NCBI GenBank assembly: GCA_035530195.1
Contig: DATKVG010000181.1
Coordinates: 1 to 64,000, forward strand
DNA: 64,000 bases
Direction: 5' to 3'
Source: JAPLKX01 sp035530195
Lineage (GTDB): Bacteria > Hydrogenedentota > Hydrogenedentia > Hydrogenedentales > SLHB01
In this document: positions 24,022 through 33,057 of the stretch, piece by piece
Layout: every line of letters begins with the position of its first letter
Position numbering within the stretch: position 1 is the stretch's first letter
The notes under the pieces: generated by a model
What the model was told of the DNA's origin: nothing
Database searches by the model: none
What the model saw: the letters and a program-made list of their open reading frames with translations, nothing else
Translations under genes and position numbers: made by a program

Positions 24022-24540
24022 GTGGACACCGGGCCCAAGCCTCGGCGCCTCAGGTACTTCCGGGGGCTAAACGGACAGTCACCGTTTATTTATACGGTCG
24101 TCGGCCCCCATCATCAGGGGCTTGTGGCTACTTTTGTGGAACGCAAGACCAGCTACTTCGTTGTCCAAAAGATGCACGACAAGCGGGCCTCGAGCCTGAA
24201 TCGGGCAGCGAAAGCGGCGTTCAATCGCGTCCCCCACCAACTCGTCCAAACCTTCACGTTCGACAACGGCAAGGGGTTCGCCGGCTTCAAGGATTTGGAA
24301 AACCACTTCGACGCTCGCGCCTATTTCGCCCATCCCTACTGCGCGTGGGAACGCGCAACCAACGAGAATACCAACGGGCTTCTGCGACAGTTCCTACCCA
24401 AAAAGACGGACTTCCGATCGCTCACTCAAGCCCAATTGGACATCATCACCCATCGTCTGAATAATAGACCCCGTAAGAGGCTCGACTACCGAACGCCATG
24501 CGAAGCCTTCCAAAAAGCCATCGTTGCACTTCGCCTGTGA
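24022..24540 (+). pseudogene. IS30-family transposase, C-terminal fragment (copy 1)
   Basis: The 172 residues match the integrase-core end of IS30 transposases: LVATFVERKTSYFVV, TFDNGKGFAGF, YFAHPYCAWERATNENTNG and LNNRPRKRLDYRTPCEAF. The N-terminal DNA-binding part and the first catalytic Asp region are missing; the first 30 codons are unrelated sequence. In DNGKxF the usual Glu is Gly. It is therefore a dead fragment. It is inverted relative to a second fragment at 26946-27332, and the two flank about 2.4 kb of cargo. Confidence 0.88.
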
Positions 24541-24552
24541 ATCTGCAACCCT

Positions 24553-24629
24553 ATTTAACCGAGCGTGGACACCTACGTTTCACCCGGCGCGGATACCGTG
24601 TGAAACGAGGGTCACACTCGGCGTTAGGT
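24553..24629 (+). other. attC-like integron recombination site (candidate)
   Basis: A 77-bp imperfect hairpin whose ends read ATTTAAC (24553-24559, fits RYYYAAC) and GTTAGGT (24623-24629, fits GTTRRRY). The inner arms CCGAGCGTG (24559-24567) and CACACTCGG (24613-24621) pair with one wobble, and CGTTTCAC (24576-24583) pairs perfectly with GTGAAACG (24600-24607). The next gene starts 11 bases after the right core and has no Shine-Dalgarno, as in integron cassettes. No integrase and no second site are seen, so this is a structural match only. Confidence 0.4.
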
Positions 24630-24639
24630 TTTTGTAATT

Positions 24640-25203
24640 ATGGAAAACGATAAGCCACCATTAGCAAAATTGCCCGAGGCGTGGCGAACGACTGCAATTG
24701 GCCTTAAAAGAAGCGCCGACATTATTTGGGAGAAGTGGTTTGCGATATTTAGCCGACTTGAAGGGGGCAAAACAGCTAAGGCCACACCTCAGGAAGTTGG
24801 GGATGTCTACCTCCTATTGCCTTCGTTTCTGCTGTTAGCTGGGCTGGCTCTTGAAAATGCATTGAAAGGACTTCTGATTTCTAATGACCCCTCCATCGTA
24901 GATTTTAAAGTTAAATGGGACATTGGGTCGGGTGGTCATGATCTTGGGACCTTGATCAAAAGCATTGGGCTAAGCCCTACGAGTGATGAGAAGGAATTTC
25001 TCGATGCCTTAACCCAAGCAGTCCTTTGGTCAGGCCGATATCCAGTTCCAAAGCATCATGGCAATGAATCTGACATAGGCATCCCTCTGGGCCCATTTTT
25101 TGGCAACGTAGATATTACATCTGTAGTTTCCCGTATGTCTGAATTAAAGAATGCGTTTGATAGTCTCTATTCACAAGTATTAAAAAGATATCCCAGTAAA
25201 TAA
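24640..25203 (+). CDS. HEPN-like hypothetical protein
   Basis: 187 residues, base composition clearly more AT-rich than neighbouring genes. The central part (about 55-140) resembles HEPN four-helix proteins: LLPSFLLLAGLALENALKGL, then GGHDLGTLIKSIG, then LTQAVLWSGRYPVPKHH. R133-YPVPK-H139 fits the Rx4-6H ribonuclease motif of HEPN toxins and defence nucleases. It is too short to name a family firmly and could instead be a nucleotidyltransferase-partner type HEPN without activity. No Shine-Dalgarno is visible. It begins just after an attC-like site and lies between two inverted IS30 fragments, so it is almost certainly horizontally acquired cargo. No antitoxin gene is obvious beside it. Confidence 0.6.
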   Translation: MENDKPPLAKLPEAWRTTAIGLKRSADIIWEKWFAIFSRLEGGKTAKATPQEVGDVYLLLPSFLLLAGLALENALKGLLISNDPSIVDFKVKWDIGSGGHDLGTLIKSIGLSPTSDEKEFLDALTQAVLWSGRYPVPKHHGNESDIGIPLGPFFGNVDITSVVSRMSELKNAFDSLYSQVLKRYPSK

Positions 25204-25350
25204 GTAAAGGTAAATAGGGACATCCATGATAAGTTCTTGTCAAGAGGCAGAGAAGGAGGTCTGTCGCCCGAGAGTTCTTGGCGTGCGATTCGGTTCATGT
25301 TACGATACCTGTGCTCGTGCGGAGGATAAGGCAACGCTGGAGAGCGACCT

Positions 25351-25617
25351 GTGCAGACAATTGACCTGACAAGACTAGACATTAGGTCGGCTGCCGTATA
25401 CTCGTTCGCGCACATCTGGATGGCTGACGAGAACTTGCAGGAGATGTTTCCTTTCGTCTTCAAATCGTCGCGCTGCGGTAGTTTTTACGATTGGCTGCGT
25501 TCGTGTGGGAGAGAAGACGTGAGGAAGTGGTTTGCACTGGCCGACGTATTAAACGACAGCTTTCATGGCGCCAATGACGGGAGTCATTCGCGCGCGGATG
25601 AGATCATGGGGTATTGA
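25351..25617 (+). CDS. Hypothetical small protein
   Basis: An 88-residue reading frame opening with GTG about ten bases after a GGAG. The composition is protein-like, with aromatic and charged residues spread evenly (FAHIWMADENLQEMFPFVF, FYDWLRSCGRED). No family is recognised and no membrane segment is present. It lies between the HEPN-like gene and a convergent membrane-anchored gene in the accessory island. It could be a real cargo gene or chance. Confidence 0.35.
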   Translation: MQTIDLTRLDIRSAAVYSFAHIWMADENLQEMFPFVFKSSRCGSFYDWLRSCGREDVRKWFALADVLNDSFHGANDGSHSRADEIMGY

Positions 25618-25805
25618 AACGCCGATTTCGGCTGACTGAAGATTGGGACGCTCAGGCAAACAGACCGTGGGTGGCCGCACTTCTGTGTGTTAAGCAGCTC
25701 GAAACACGCGGGATGAAAGTCAAGATGTTCTTCTGGATAGGTAATTCCTCTTATTCACTTAAGTCACAGGCAACGCCCCGACTCTCAACGAGATGTGAGC
25801 CAGGC

Positions 25806-26873
25806 TCAAGCTTTTCTTCTCCGCATCCAGACCACGCCGCCAACCACGAGCACCAGAATCACAATTGCCGGCAACAGGTAGATTAGAAATCCGGAATTAC
25901 GAGCGGATAATTCAGTAGATCGTGCAAGGGACATTGACTTTGTCTTACGGACTGGAGTACGTTCGACATTCTGATTGGATGTGGCCTGTAAAGGAAGGTC
26001 AGAAAGCATTTTCCTATTGAGGTTATCCATCCTCTTCTGCATGGCTTCCTCAAGACTCCTGGCTACATCGTCCTTATTTCGATGATCCATCACCTTTACG
26101 CCATCCGGAAAATCCAATTCGAACGTGGATGGCGTAATTTCGGGATTCGGATCAAAAGAGACCATTTTTGTCTCTTTCGTCAAGACCGGATTTTCACCAA
26201 CCATGTCATAATGTTTCACGTCCTTTGGAACCCAAATCCCGCCTATCTGTTCACTTACAATCTCGTCAAAGTTTTTAAGTTTTCCATTTACTAAAAACTC
26301 GACCTTGACTATTTCAAAATTACGCGCAGGATCTGACCAAAAAACGACCTGCCCTCCATACTCGGGTACCGTCGCAACTCTGTAAAGATTTTTGGCGCTA
26401 TCGAACAAGATATTCTTATCAATCAATTCCTCTCTTGATAAGATGTCCCCGCCAACTATCAGGCCCCCAAGGGACGCGTCCGGCATTTGTTTGACTTCCG
26501 CAATCATCCCCTGCCGCGGCCGCGAATCAATTGAATGCAGGCTCTTGTAGACTTCTCCGTCAAATACACTGACATTTTCAGTCTTAAATTTTGGGCTCTT
26601 CCCAAAATCACTTGGTATGCCCTGTTCTTCTATCCGCAAGTGCGTTCCATCTGAAATACAATCAAAACGCGAAAGAAGCCCAGGGTCCCAAGATTTTACC
26701 GAATCCGATTTACTTTGGTAGACTTCGGATTTAATTCGATAGGACAGACCAGGGGCGCGGATGCCCGACTGAATTTTCGCCAGCAATTCGGTATAGGACA
26801 GGGACTGTGAGCTGGCCTCGTTTGTAAACCCGGCTACCAAGACGGAAAGAGCCACAAGTAATAGTCTGTACAT
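25806..26873 (-). CDS. Secreted, C-terminally membrane-anchored protein of unknown function
   Basis: 355 residues from the ATG at 26873, with AGGAG seven bases upstream. A signal peptide (MYRLLLVALSVLVAGF) opens it, and a single helix near the end (IYLLPAIVILVLVVGGVVW) is followed by RRRKA, so the bulk faces outside the cytoplasm. The outer part is a beta-rich domain with text such as SYRIKSEVYQSKSDSV, YGGQVVFWSDPARNFEIVKV and VPKDVKHYDM that recalls LolA/outer-membrane lipoprotein-sorting-like proteins. I do not recognise a named family. Composition is AT-rich compared with the chromosome around it. It is the last gene before the right IS30 fragment and faces the other cargo genes. Confidence 0.7.
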   Translation of the reverse strand: MYRLLLVALSVLVAGFTNEASSQSLSYTELLAKIQSGIRAPGLSYRIKSEVYQSKSDSVKSWDPGLLSRFDCISDGTHLRIEEQGIPSDFGKSPKFKTENVSVFDGEVYKSLHSIDSRPRQGMIAEVKQMPDASLGGLIVGGDILSREELIDKNILFDSAKNLYRVATVPEYGGQVVFWSDPARNFEIVKVEFLVNGKLKNFDEIVSEQIGGIWVPKDVKHYDMVGENPVLTKETKMVSFDPNPEITPSTFELDFPDGVKVMDHRNKDDVARSLEEAMQKRMDNLNRKMLSDLPLQATSNQNVERTPVRKTKSMSLARSTELSARNSGFLIYLLPAIVILVLVVGGVVWMRRRKA

Positions 26874-26945
26874 GTCTCTGCTCCTATAACGAACCAGACA
26901 CCGGCCAAGACACCTGCGCAAACTGTGATTACTCTAAATGTAGAT

Positions 26946-27332
26946 TCACACGCGAAGTGCAACGATGGCTTTTTGGAAGGCTTCGCATGGTGTTCGGTAG
27001 TCGAGCCTCTTACGGGGTCTATTATTCAGACGATGGGCGATGATGTCCAATTGGGCTTGAGTGACTGACCGGAAGTCCGTCTTTTTGGGTAGGAACTGTC
27101 GTAGAAGGCCGTTGGTATTCTCGTTGGTTGCGCGTTCCCACGCGCAGTAGGGATGGGCGAAATAGGCGCGAGCGTCGAAGTGGGTTCCCAACTCCTTGAA
27201 GCCGGCGAACTCGTTGCCGTTGTCGAATGTGAAGATTTGCAGCAGTCCGTGGGAAACGCGCCTCAACCCCGCTTTCGCTGCCCGATTCAGGGTCGAGGCC
27301 CGCTCAGCGGCTGGCGAGCAAGCCAGGGTCAT
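26946..27332 (-). pseudogene. IS30-family transposase, C-terminal fragment (copy 2)
   Basis: About 120 residues match copy 1 from RASTLNRAAKAG onward (TFDNGNEFAGF, AYFAHPYCAWERATNENTNG, LNNRPRKRLDYRTPCEAF). The first eight or so codons are unrelated. This copy keeps the Glu in DNGNEF that copy 1 lost, so the two copies have diverged separately. Its 3' end (26939-26958) is the reverse complement of 22614-22633. It forms the right border of the island. Confidence 0.88.
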
Positions 27333-27636
27333 CCGTGTTGCCTAAAATAATTTTCTGAACTGCCCTGGGCGCGACATTTTATCAGAATCATTATCTACAG
27401 CCCGGATCTGTCAACTGAATCCCCCTTGTTTGGCAAATTCTGGCCGGCTTTTGCCCGCGTTTTCCGCTCAAAAAGTGCACCAACAAGCCTATACAAAACA
27501 GAGGGTGTTGGTGGAGACGTCTGAGGCGTGCTTGATGCGAGAGCGTGTTATGGCAAGCCTGATCTGGGTCACGGTACCGGCGGTGTTGGCAACCGGTGCG
27601 GGTGGTTGCCGTGTGGCGCGGGCGCCGCTTCCGCGC
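27333..27636. other. Non-coding stretch between the island and guaA
   Basis: 304 bp without a credible gene. It contains a small hairpin, GGCAACC (27588-27594) with GGTTGCC (27604-27610), but no T run on either strand, so no clear terminator for guaA. The part nearest the IS30 fragment is AT-rich and probably island debris. Confidence 0.5.
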
Positions 27637-29184
27637 CTACTCCCACTCGATGGTACCGGGCGGTTTGGATGTGACGTCGTAGAGGACGCGGTTGATGCGT
27701 TTGACTTCGTTGCAGATCCGGTTTGAGACGCGCTGGAGCACTTCGGGCGGGAACCGGAACCAATCGGCCGTCATAGCGTCTTCGCTGGTGACGGCTCTGA
27801 GCGAGCAGACTTCTTCGTAAGTTCGTTCGTCGCCCTGTACGCCGACGCTGCGGGCAGGCAACAGGCATACGAGCGCCTGCCAGATGTCGGCGTACAGGCC
27901 GGCCCGCTTGATTTCTTCGATGAATATGGCGTCGGCTTCGCGGAGCGTGTCGAGCCGCTCTTTGGTGACGGGGCCGATGCAGCGGACTCCGAGCCCCGGG
28001 CCGGGGAACGGGTGTCGCCACACGATTTCGTCGGGCAGGCCCAATTCCTTGCCGACGACTCGGACTTCGTCTTTGAACAGTTCGCGCAACGGTTCGATCA
28101 GTGCGAGGTTCATGATGTCGGGGAGCCCGCCGACGTTATGGTGGCTCTTGATGGTGCAGGATGGCCCGCCGGTGGCGGAGACGCTCTCGATCACGTCGGG
28201 GTAGAGGGTACCCTGTGCGAGGAAATCCATGTGGCCGAGCCGTTTTGCTTCTTCTTCGAAAATGTCGATGAACAGGGCGCCGATCTTTTTTCGTTTTTCT
28301 TCGGGATCGCGCACGCCGGCGAGCGCCGCGAGAAACCGATCTTCGGCATCCACGTAATGCAGATCGAGGTGGAAATAGTCACAGAACACTTTCCGCACCA
28401 ACTCGGGTTCGCCTTTTCGCAGCAGGCCGTTGTTGACAAACACGCAGGCGAGCCGGTCGCCGATGGCCCTGTGGATGAGCATTGCGGCCACGCTCGAGTC
28501 GACGCCGCCACTCAGCCCGCACACGACCCGTTTGTCGCCTACCCTGGTACGGATATCGGCGATGCTTCGCTCGATGAACGAGCCCATGGTCCAGTCGGAC
28601 GGGCAACCGCAAATGCGGTGCACGAAGTTCGAGAGCATTTTAGGGCCCTGCGGGGTGTGGACGACCTCGGGGTGAAACTGGACGCCGTACAGGTTTCGCG
28701 CGGTGTCGGCGATCGCGGCGTGTGGGCAATTCTCGGTTTTGCCGATCGTGACAAACCCCGGTGGCATCGAGCTGATGGCGTCGCCATGGCTCATCCAGAC
28801 TTGGGTGCGCGTGTCAATCTGGTAGAGGAGGCCGTCGGAGTCGCTATGTTCGAGGTGGGCGATTCCGTACTCGCGCCGGTCGGACCGCTCGACCTTTCCG
28901 CCGAGCATGTGGGCGAACAGTTGGACGCCGTAGCAGATCCCGAGCACCGGCACACCCAGCTTGAAGATGGCCGGGTCGGGGATGGGTGCGCCGGGCGCAT
29001 GAACGCTCGATGGCCCGCCGCTGAATATGATGCCGGCGGGGTTCAGCGCCCGGAGGTTTTCGAGGTCCGTGTTGTAGGGGACGATGAGGCTGAATACGCC
29101 GGCTTCGCGGACGCGCCGCGCGATCAGCTTGCTGTATTGGGCGCCAAAATCGAGGACGACAATGGGCCTGCCACCCGGCTGCAT
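27637..29184 (-). CDS. guaA: GMP synthase (glutamine-hydrolysing)
   Basis: 515-residue bifunctional enzyme that converts XMP to GMP with ATP and glutamine. The class I glutamine amidotransferase domain (about 1-190) shows IVVLDFGAQYSKLIARRVRE, the nucleophile Cys in VLGICYGVQL and the His/Glu pair in FHPEVVHT. The ATP-pyrophosphatase domain has the P-loop GLSGGVDSSVAAML. The C-terminal dimerisation domain ends in the family's usual KPPGTIEWE. It starts six bases after the guaB stop, so guaBA is one transcript for guanine nucleotide synthesis. Confidence 0.98.
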   Translation of the reverse strand: MQPGGRPIVVLDFGAQYSKLIARRVREAGVFSLIVPYNTDLENLRALNPAGIIFSGGPSSVHAPGAPIPDPAIFKLGVPVLGICYGVQLFAHMLGGKVERSDRREYGIAHLEHSDSDGLLYQIDTRTQVWMSHGDAISSMPPGFVTIGKTENCPHAAIADTARNLYGVQFHPEVVHTPQGPKMLSNFVHRICGCPSDWTMGSFIERSIADIRTRVGDKRVVCGLSGGVDSSVAAMLIHRAIGDRLACVFVNNGLLRKGEPELVRKVFCDYFHLDLHYVDAEDRFLAALAGVRDPEEKRKKIGALFIDIFEEEAKRLGHMDFLAQGTLYPDVIESVSATGGPSCTIKSHHNVGGLPDIMNLALIEPLRELFKDEVRVVGKELGLPDEIVWRHPFPGPGLGVRCIGPVTKERLDTLREADAIFIEEIKRAGLYADIWQALVCLLPARSVGVQGDERTYEEVCSLRAVTSEDAMTADWFRFPPEVLQRVSNRICNEVKRINRVLYDVTSKPPGTIEWE

Positions 29185-29190
29185 CGGCGA

Positions 29191-30660
29191 CTACCTTAAC
29201 ACCTGGTAATTGGGCGGTTCTTCGGTGATCGTGACGTCGTGCGGATGGCTCTCGCGCAGCCCCGCGGGCGTCACGCGCACGAACTCGGTCCTGGTCTGGA
29301 GTTCATGGATGTTGCGGCAGCCGCAATAGCCCATGCCGGCGCGGAGCCCGCCCACGAGTTGGTGGATGTAGTCGGCGAGCGGACCGCGGTACGCCACTCT
29401 CGCCTCGACGCCTTCGGGTACGAGCTTAGCGGCTTGGTCGACGTCGAACTGCATGTACCGGGCTTTGCTGCCGCGCTGCATCGCCTTGACCGAACCCATC
29501 CCGCGGCACACTTTGTAGGTTCGGCCTTCGTACAGGACGGTTTCGCCGGGGCTCTCTTCGGTTCCGGCGAACAGGCTGCCGATCATGACGCTGTTGGCGC
29601 CGGCCGCGATCGCCTTGGTGATGTCGCCGGAGTATTTGATCCCGCCGTCGGCGATGACGGGGATGCCTTTTTTTGCGGCCGCTTCGGCCACATCGATGAT
29701 GGCGGTCAACTGAGGGACGCCCGCGCCGGCCACGACGCGCGTCGTGCAGATAGCGCCCGGGCCGACACCTACTTTGAGGGCGTCGGCGCCGGCCGCGATG
29801 AGATCTTCGGCGGCCTGCGCCGTGACAATGTTTCCGGCGACGAGATCGACGTGTGGCAAGGCTTCCTTGATGGCCTTTACGGTTTCAATAACGAGATCGG
29901 TGTGGCCGTGTGCGGTGTCGATGACGAGTACGTCCACGTGCGCGTCGGCCAATGCGCGCGCCCGCTCGAGTTCGCCCTTGCCGACGCCAAGCGCGGCGGC
30001 CACTCGAAGCCGCCCGCCTTCATCGCGGCAACTGAGGGGGAAATCGCGGACCTTGTTGATGTCTTTGATCGTGATCAGGCCCACGAGCGTGCCGTCTTCG
30101 GTGACGATGGGTAGTTTCTCGATCCGGTGCTCGTGGAGGTGGCGTTTGGCTTCTTCGAGCGTGGTTCCGGGGCGCACGGTGACGAGGTTTTTTTTCGTCA
30201 TGACTGAGCCGATCAGCACTGAGAAGTCTTCCTGGAACCGCAGGTCGCGATTTGTCAGGATGCCCACGAGCTTGCCGTGGTGGTCCGTGATGGGCACACC
30301 GGACACGTGATACCGCGCCATCAGGTCTTCGGCTTCCTGGACGGTCTGCTCGGGGTGCAGCGTGATGGGTTCGGTGATAACGCCGGCCTGGGATCGCTTG
30401 ACGCGGTCGACTTCGGCGGCCTGTTCGGCAATGGTGAGGTTTTTGTGGATGACGCCGATGCCGCCTTCCTGTGCGATGGCAATGGCGAGGCGCGCTTCGG
30501 TCACGGTATCCATGGCGGCGCTGGACATTGGGATGTTGAGCGAGATGTTGCGGGTGAACTGTGTGCGCGCATCCACATCGCGCGGCAGAACGTTCGACCG
30601 GCATGGTTTCAACAGCACATCGTCAAAAGACAACCCTTGCGAAATTCGTTCGTGGTTCAT
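29191..30660 (-). CDS. guaB: IMP dehydrogenase
   Basis: 489 residues from the ATG at 30660; the longer open frame reads through a 12-bp tandem repeat and is dismissed. It oxidises IMP to XMP with NAD+, the rate-setting step of guanine nucleotide synthesis. The barrel starts with GLSFDDVLLKPCRSNVLPRD, two CBS domains are inserted (SGVPITDHHGKLVGILTNRD), and the catalytic loop is GPGAICTTRVVAGAGVPQ with its Cys. The flap region RGMGSVKAM and the monovalent-cation loop are intact. Length fits the 485-490 norm. guaA follows at once. Confidence 0.98.
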   Translation of the reverse strand: MNHERISQGLSFDDVLLKPCRSNVLPRDVDARTQFTRNISLNIPMSSAAMDTVTEARLAIAIAQEGGIGVIHKNLTIAEQAAEVDRVKRSQAGVITEPITLHPEQTVQEAEDLMARYHVSGVPITDHHGKLVGILTNRDLRFQEDFSVLIGSVMTKKNLVTVRPGTTLEEAKRHLHEHRIEKLPIVTEDGTLVGLITIKDINKVRDFPLSCRDEGGRLRVAAALGVGKGELERARALADAHVDVLVIDTAHGHTDLVIETVKAIKEALPHVDLVAGNIVTAQAAEDLIAAGADALKVGVGPGAICTTRVVAGAGVPQLTAIIDVAEAAAKKGIPVIADGGIKYSGDITKAIAAGANSVMIGSLFAGTEESPGETVLYEGRTYKVCRGMGSVKAMQRGSKARYMQFDVDQAAKLVPEGVEARVAYRGPLADYIHQLVGGLRAGMGYCGCRNIHELQTRTEFVRVTPAGLRESHPHDVTITEEPPNYQVLR

Positions 30661-30661
30661 A

Positions 30662-30709
30662 ACGCCTCGCGGTTCGCCGCGCGATACGCCTCGCGGTACG
30701 CCTCGATGT
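30662..30709. repeat. Four 12-bp tandem repeats upstream of guaB
   Basis: Four 12-bp units of the type CGCCTCGCGGTA stand directly before the guaB start codon. On the guaB strand each unit carries GAGG, so the last one (GAGGCGTT just before ATG) may be the ribosome site and the others copies of it. Confidence 0.6.
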
Positions 30710-30874
30710 TGCAAAAAGGAGTCAAACGGGCTTTACCTCGGCGTAGCCCCAAAGGGCGAAGCCGGGCGGAAACCCTGATTATAAAGTCGCCGCAGCCTGC
30801 AATCAAGATAAAGAAGATACGTAAGTATACGCCGCCGGGCCGCCCGCGGTTGACGAACCGGCCCGGTTTAAGTG

Positions 30875-30966
30875 CCGCGAAAAGCGGGGCCAGGCACGCC
30901 TTTTTGCAACTGCCGAAAAAGCGCCTCCAAACCGCCGGAGGCGTCGCGAGCCCGTCCCCGTTTTTT
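30875..30966 (-). terminator. Terminator-like dispersed repeat, copy 2, after malic enzyme
   Basis: The reverse strand reads AACGGGGACGGGCTCGC ... CCCCGCTTTTCGCGG, matching 5100-5197 almost throughout. Its core is a 7-bp hairpin, CGCCTCC (30922-30928) with GGAGGCG (30937-30943), followed on the minus strand by five Ts (30916-30920). It starts two bases after the malic enzyme stop, in that gene's direction. The rest of the 30710-30874 gap holds nothing recognisable. Confidence 0.75.
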
Positions 30967-30968
30967 GC

Positions 30969-32162
<1,194 letters not shown>

Positions 32163-32271
32163 GGGGCCGCTCTCCTATATGCCGCGCCACGATTGTTGAA
32201 CAATTAGGGGCAAGGCTGCAACCTCCGGGGGGGGCGCCCCAGCCGTGCAATGTCCAGAGGCTCTTGGGCGA

Positions 32272-32302
32272 TTGTTATGTTTATCGTTCTTCCATGTATA
32301 AT
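32272..32302 (+). promoter_or_regulatory. Promoter with perfect -10 box before the ABC operon
   Basis: TATAAT at 32297-32302 is a perfect -10; TTGTTA at 32272-32277 is a possible -35 with a 19-bp spacer. Transcription would start around 32309, about five bases before the ATG at 32314, which has no Shine-Dalgarno. A leaderless mRNA is likely. Confidence 0.5.
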
Positions 32303-32313
32303 TGTACGAGTAT

Positions 32314-33057
32314 ATGGCCGGGAATACCGATAAACAACCCCTGATCCGCGTTTTGGATCTGACTAAAATCTTCGAGATGGGCGACACGGTGGTGCGCGCC
32401 CTTCGGGGCATTGAATTCAGCATTGACCCCGGCTCGTACGTGGCCATCATGGGGCCGTCGGGTTCGGGCAAGACGACGCTGCTGGACATCCTGGGCTGCC
32501 TGAGCCGGCCGTCGTCGGGCGCGTATTACTTAAAAGGCGTGCTGGTGAGCGAGATGCCCGAGCACAAGCTGGCTGAGACGCGCAACCAGGAGATCGGGTT
32601 TGTTTTTCAGAATTTCAACCTGCTCGGCCGGACCACGGCCCTGGCGAACGTCGAGTTGCCGCTGCTGTACAACGGCACGCCCAGGAAAGAGCGGCTGGCC
32701 CTGGCCCGGGAAGCGCTCGAAGCCGTTGGCCTCGAAGACCGGATGTATCACACGCCCAGCGAGCTTTCCGGCGGGCAGCGCCAGCGTGTGGCGGTCGCCC
32801 GCGCGCTGATCAACCGGCCGTCGATCCTGTTTGCCGACGAGCCGACCGGCAACCTCGATACGGACAGCGGCGAGAGCATTCTGGCGCTGTTTCGGGAGTT
32901 GCACGAAAAGGGAAACACAATTGTCATGGTAACGCATGAGCGGGAAGTGGCCGAACATGCGCAACGCATCATGAGTTTCAGGGATGGAAAACTGGTAAAG
33001 AACGAATGGCGGATCCAAAACGAAAAAGAGTGGGGCGTACAGCATTTGGCTGGCTGA
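32314..33057 (+). CDS. ABC exporter ATP-binding protein (MacB/LolD type)
   Basis: 247 residues from the ATG at 32314. It powers the permease two genes downstream. Visible are Walker A GPSGSGKTTLLD, Q-loop FVFQNFNLL, signature LSGGQRQRVAVARAL, Walker B ILFADEPTGNLDTDSGE and the switch His in MVTHERE. The NLDTDSGE text is typical of LolD/MacB/FtsE-like ATPases. Its end overlaps the adaptor gene by 52 bp, and ABC-adaptor-permease is the usual order for MacAB-like exporters of peptides, lipoproteins or antibiotics. No TolC is in this operon. Confidence 0.94.
   Translation: MAGNTDKQPLIRVLDLTKIFEMGDTVVRALRGIEFSIDPGSYVAIMGPSGSGKTTLLDILGCLSRPSSGAYYLKGVLVSEMPEHKLAETRNQEIGFVFQNFNLLGRTTALANVELPLLYNGTPRKERLALAREALEAVGLEDRMYHTPSELSGGQRQRVAVARALINRPSILFADEPTGNLDTDSGESILALFRELHEKGNTIVMVTHEREVAEHAQRIMSFRDGKLVKNEWRIQNEKEWGVQHLAG

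Noticed and set aside
25614..25886. 90-codon frame overlapping the stop of the 88-residue gene
   Set aside because: TTG start, and more than half of it is antisense to the end of the well-supported 25806-26873 gene.
27588..27610. Terminator for guaA
   Set aside because: The hairpin lacks a T run on the minus strand and the loop is GC-rich.
32226..32243. Fourth GGGACGCCCCCC palindrome
   Set aside because: Only the GGGGGGCGCCCC half resembles the family and no full hairpin forms; noted as a possible relic only.
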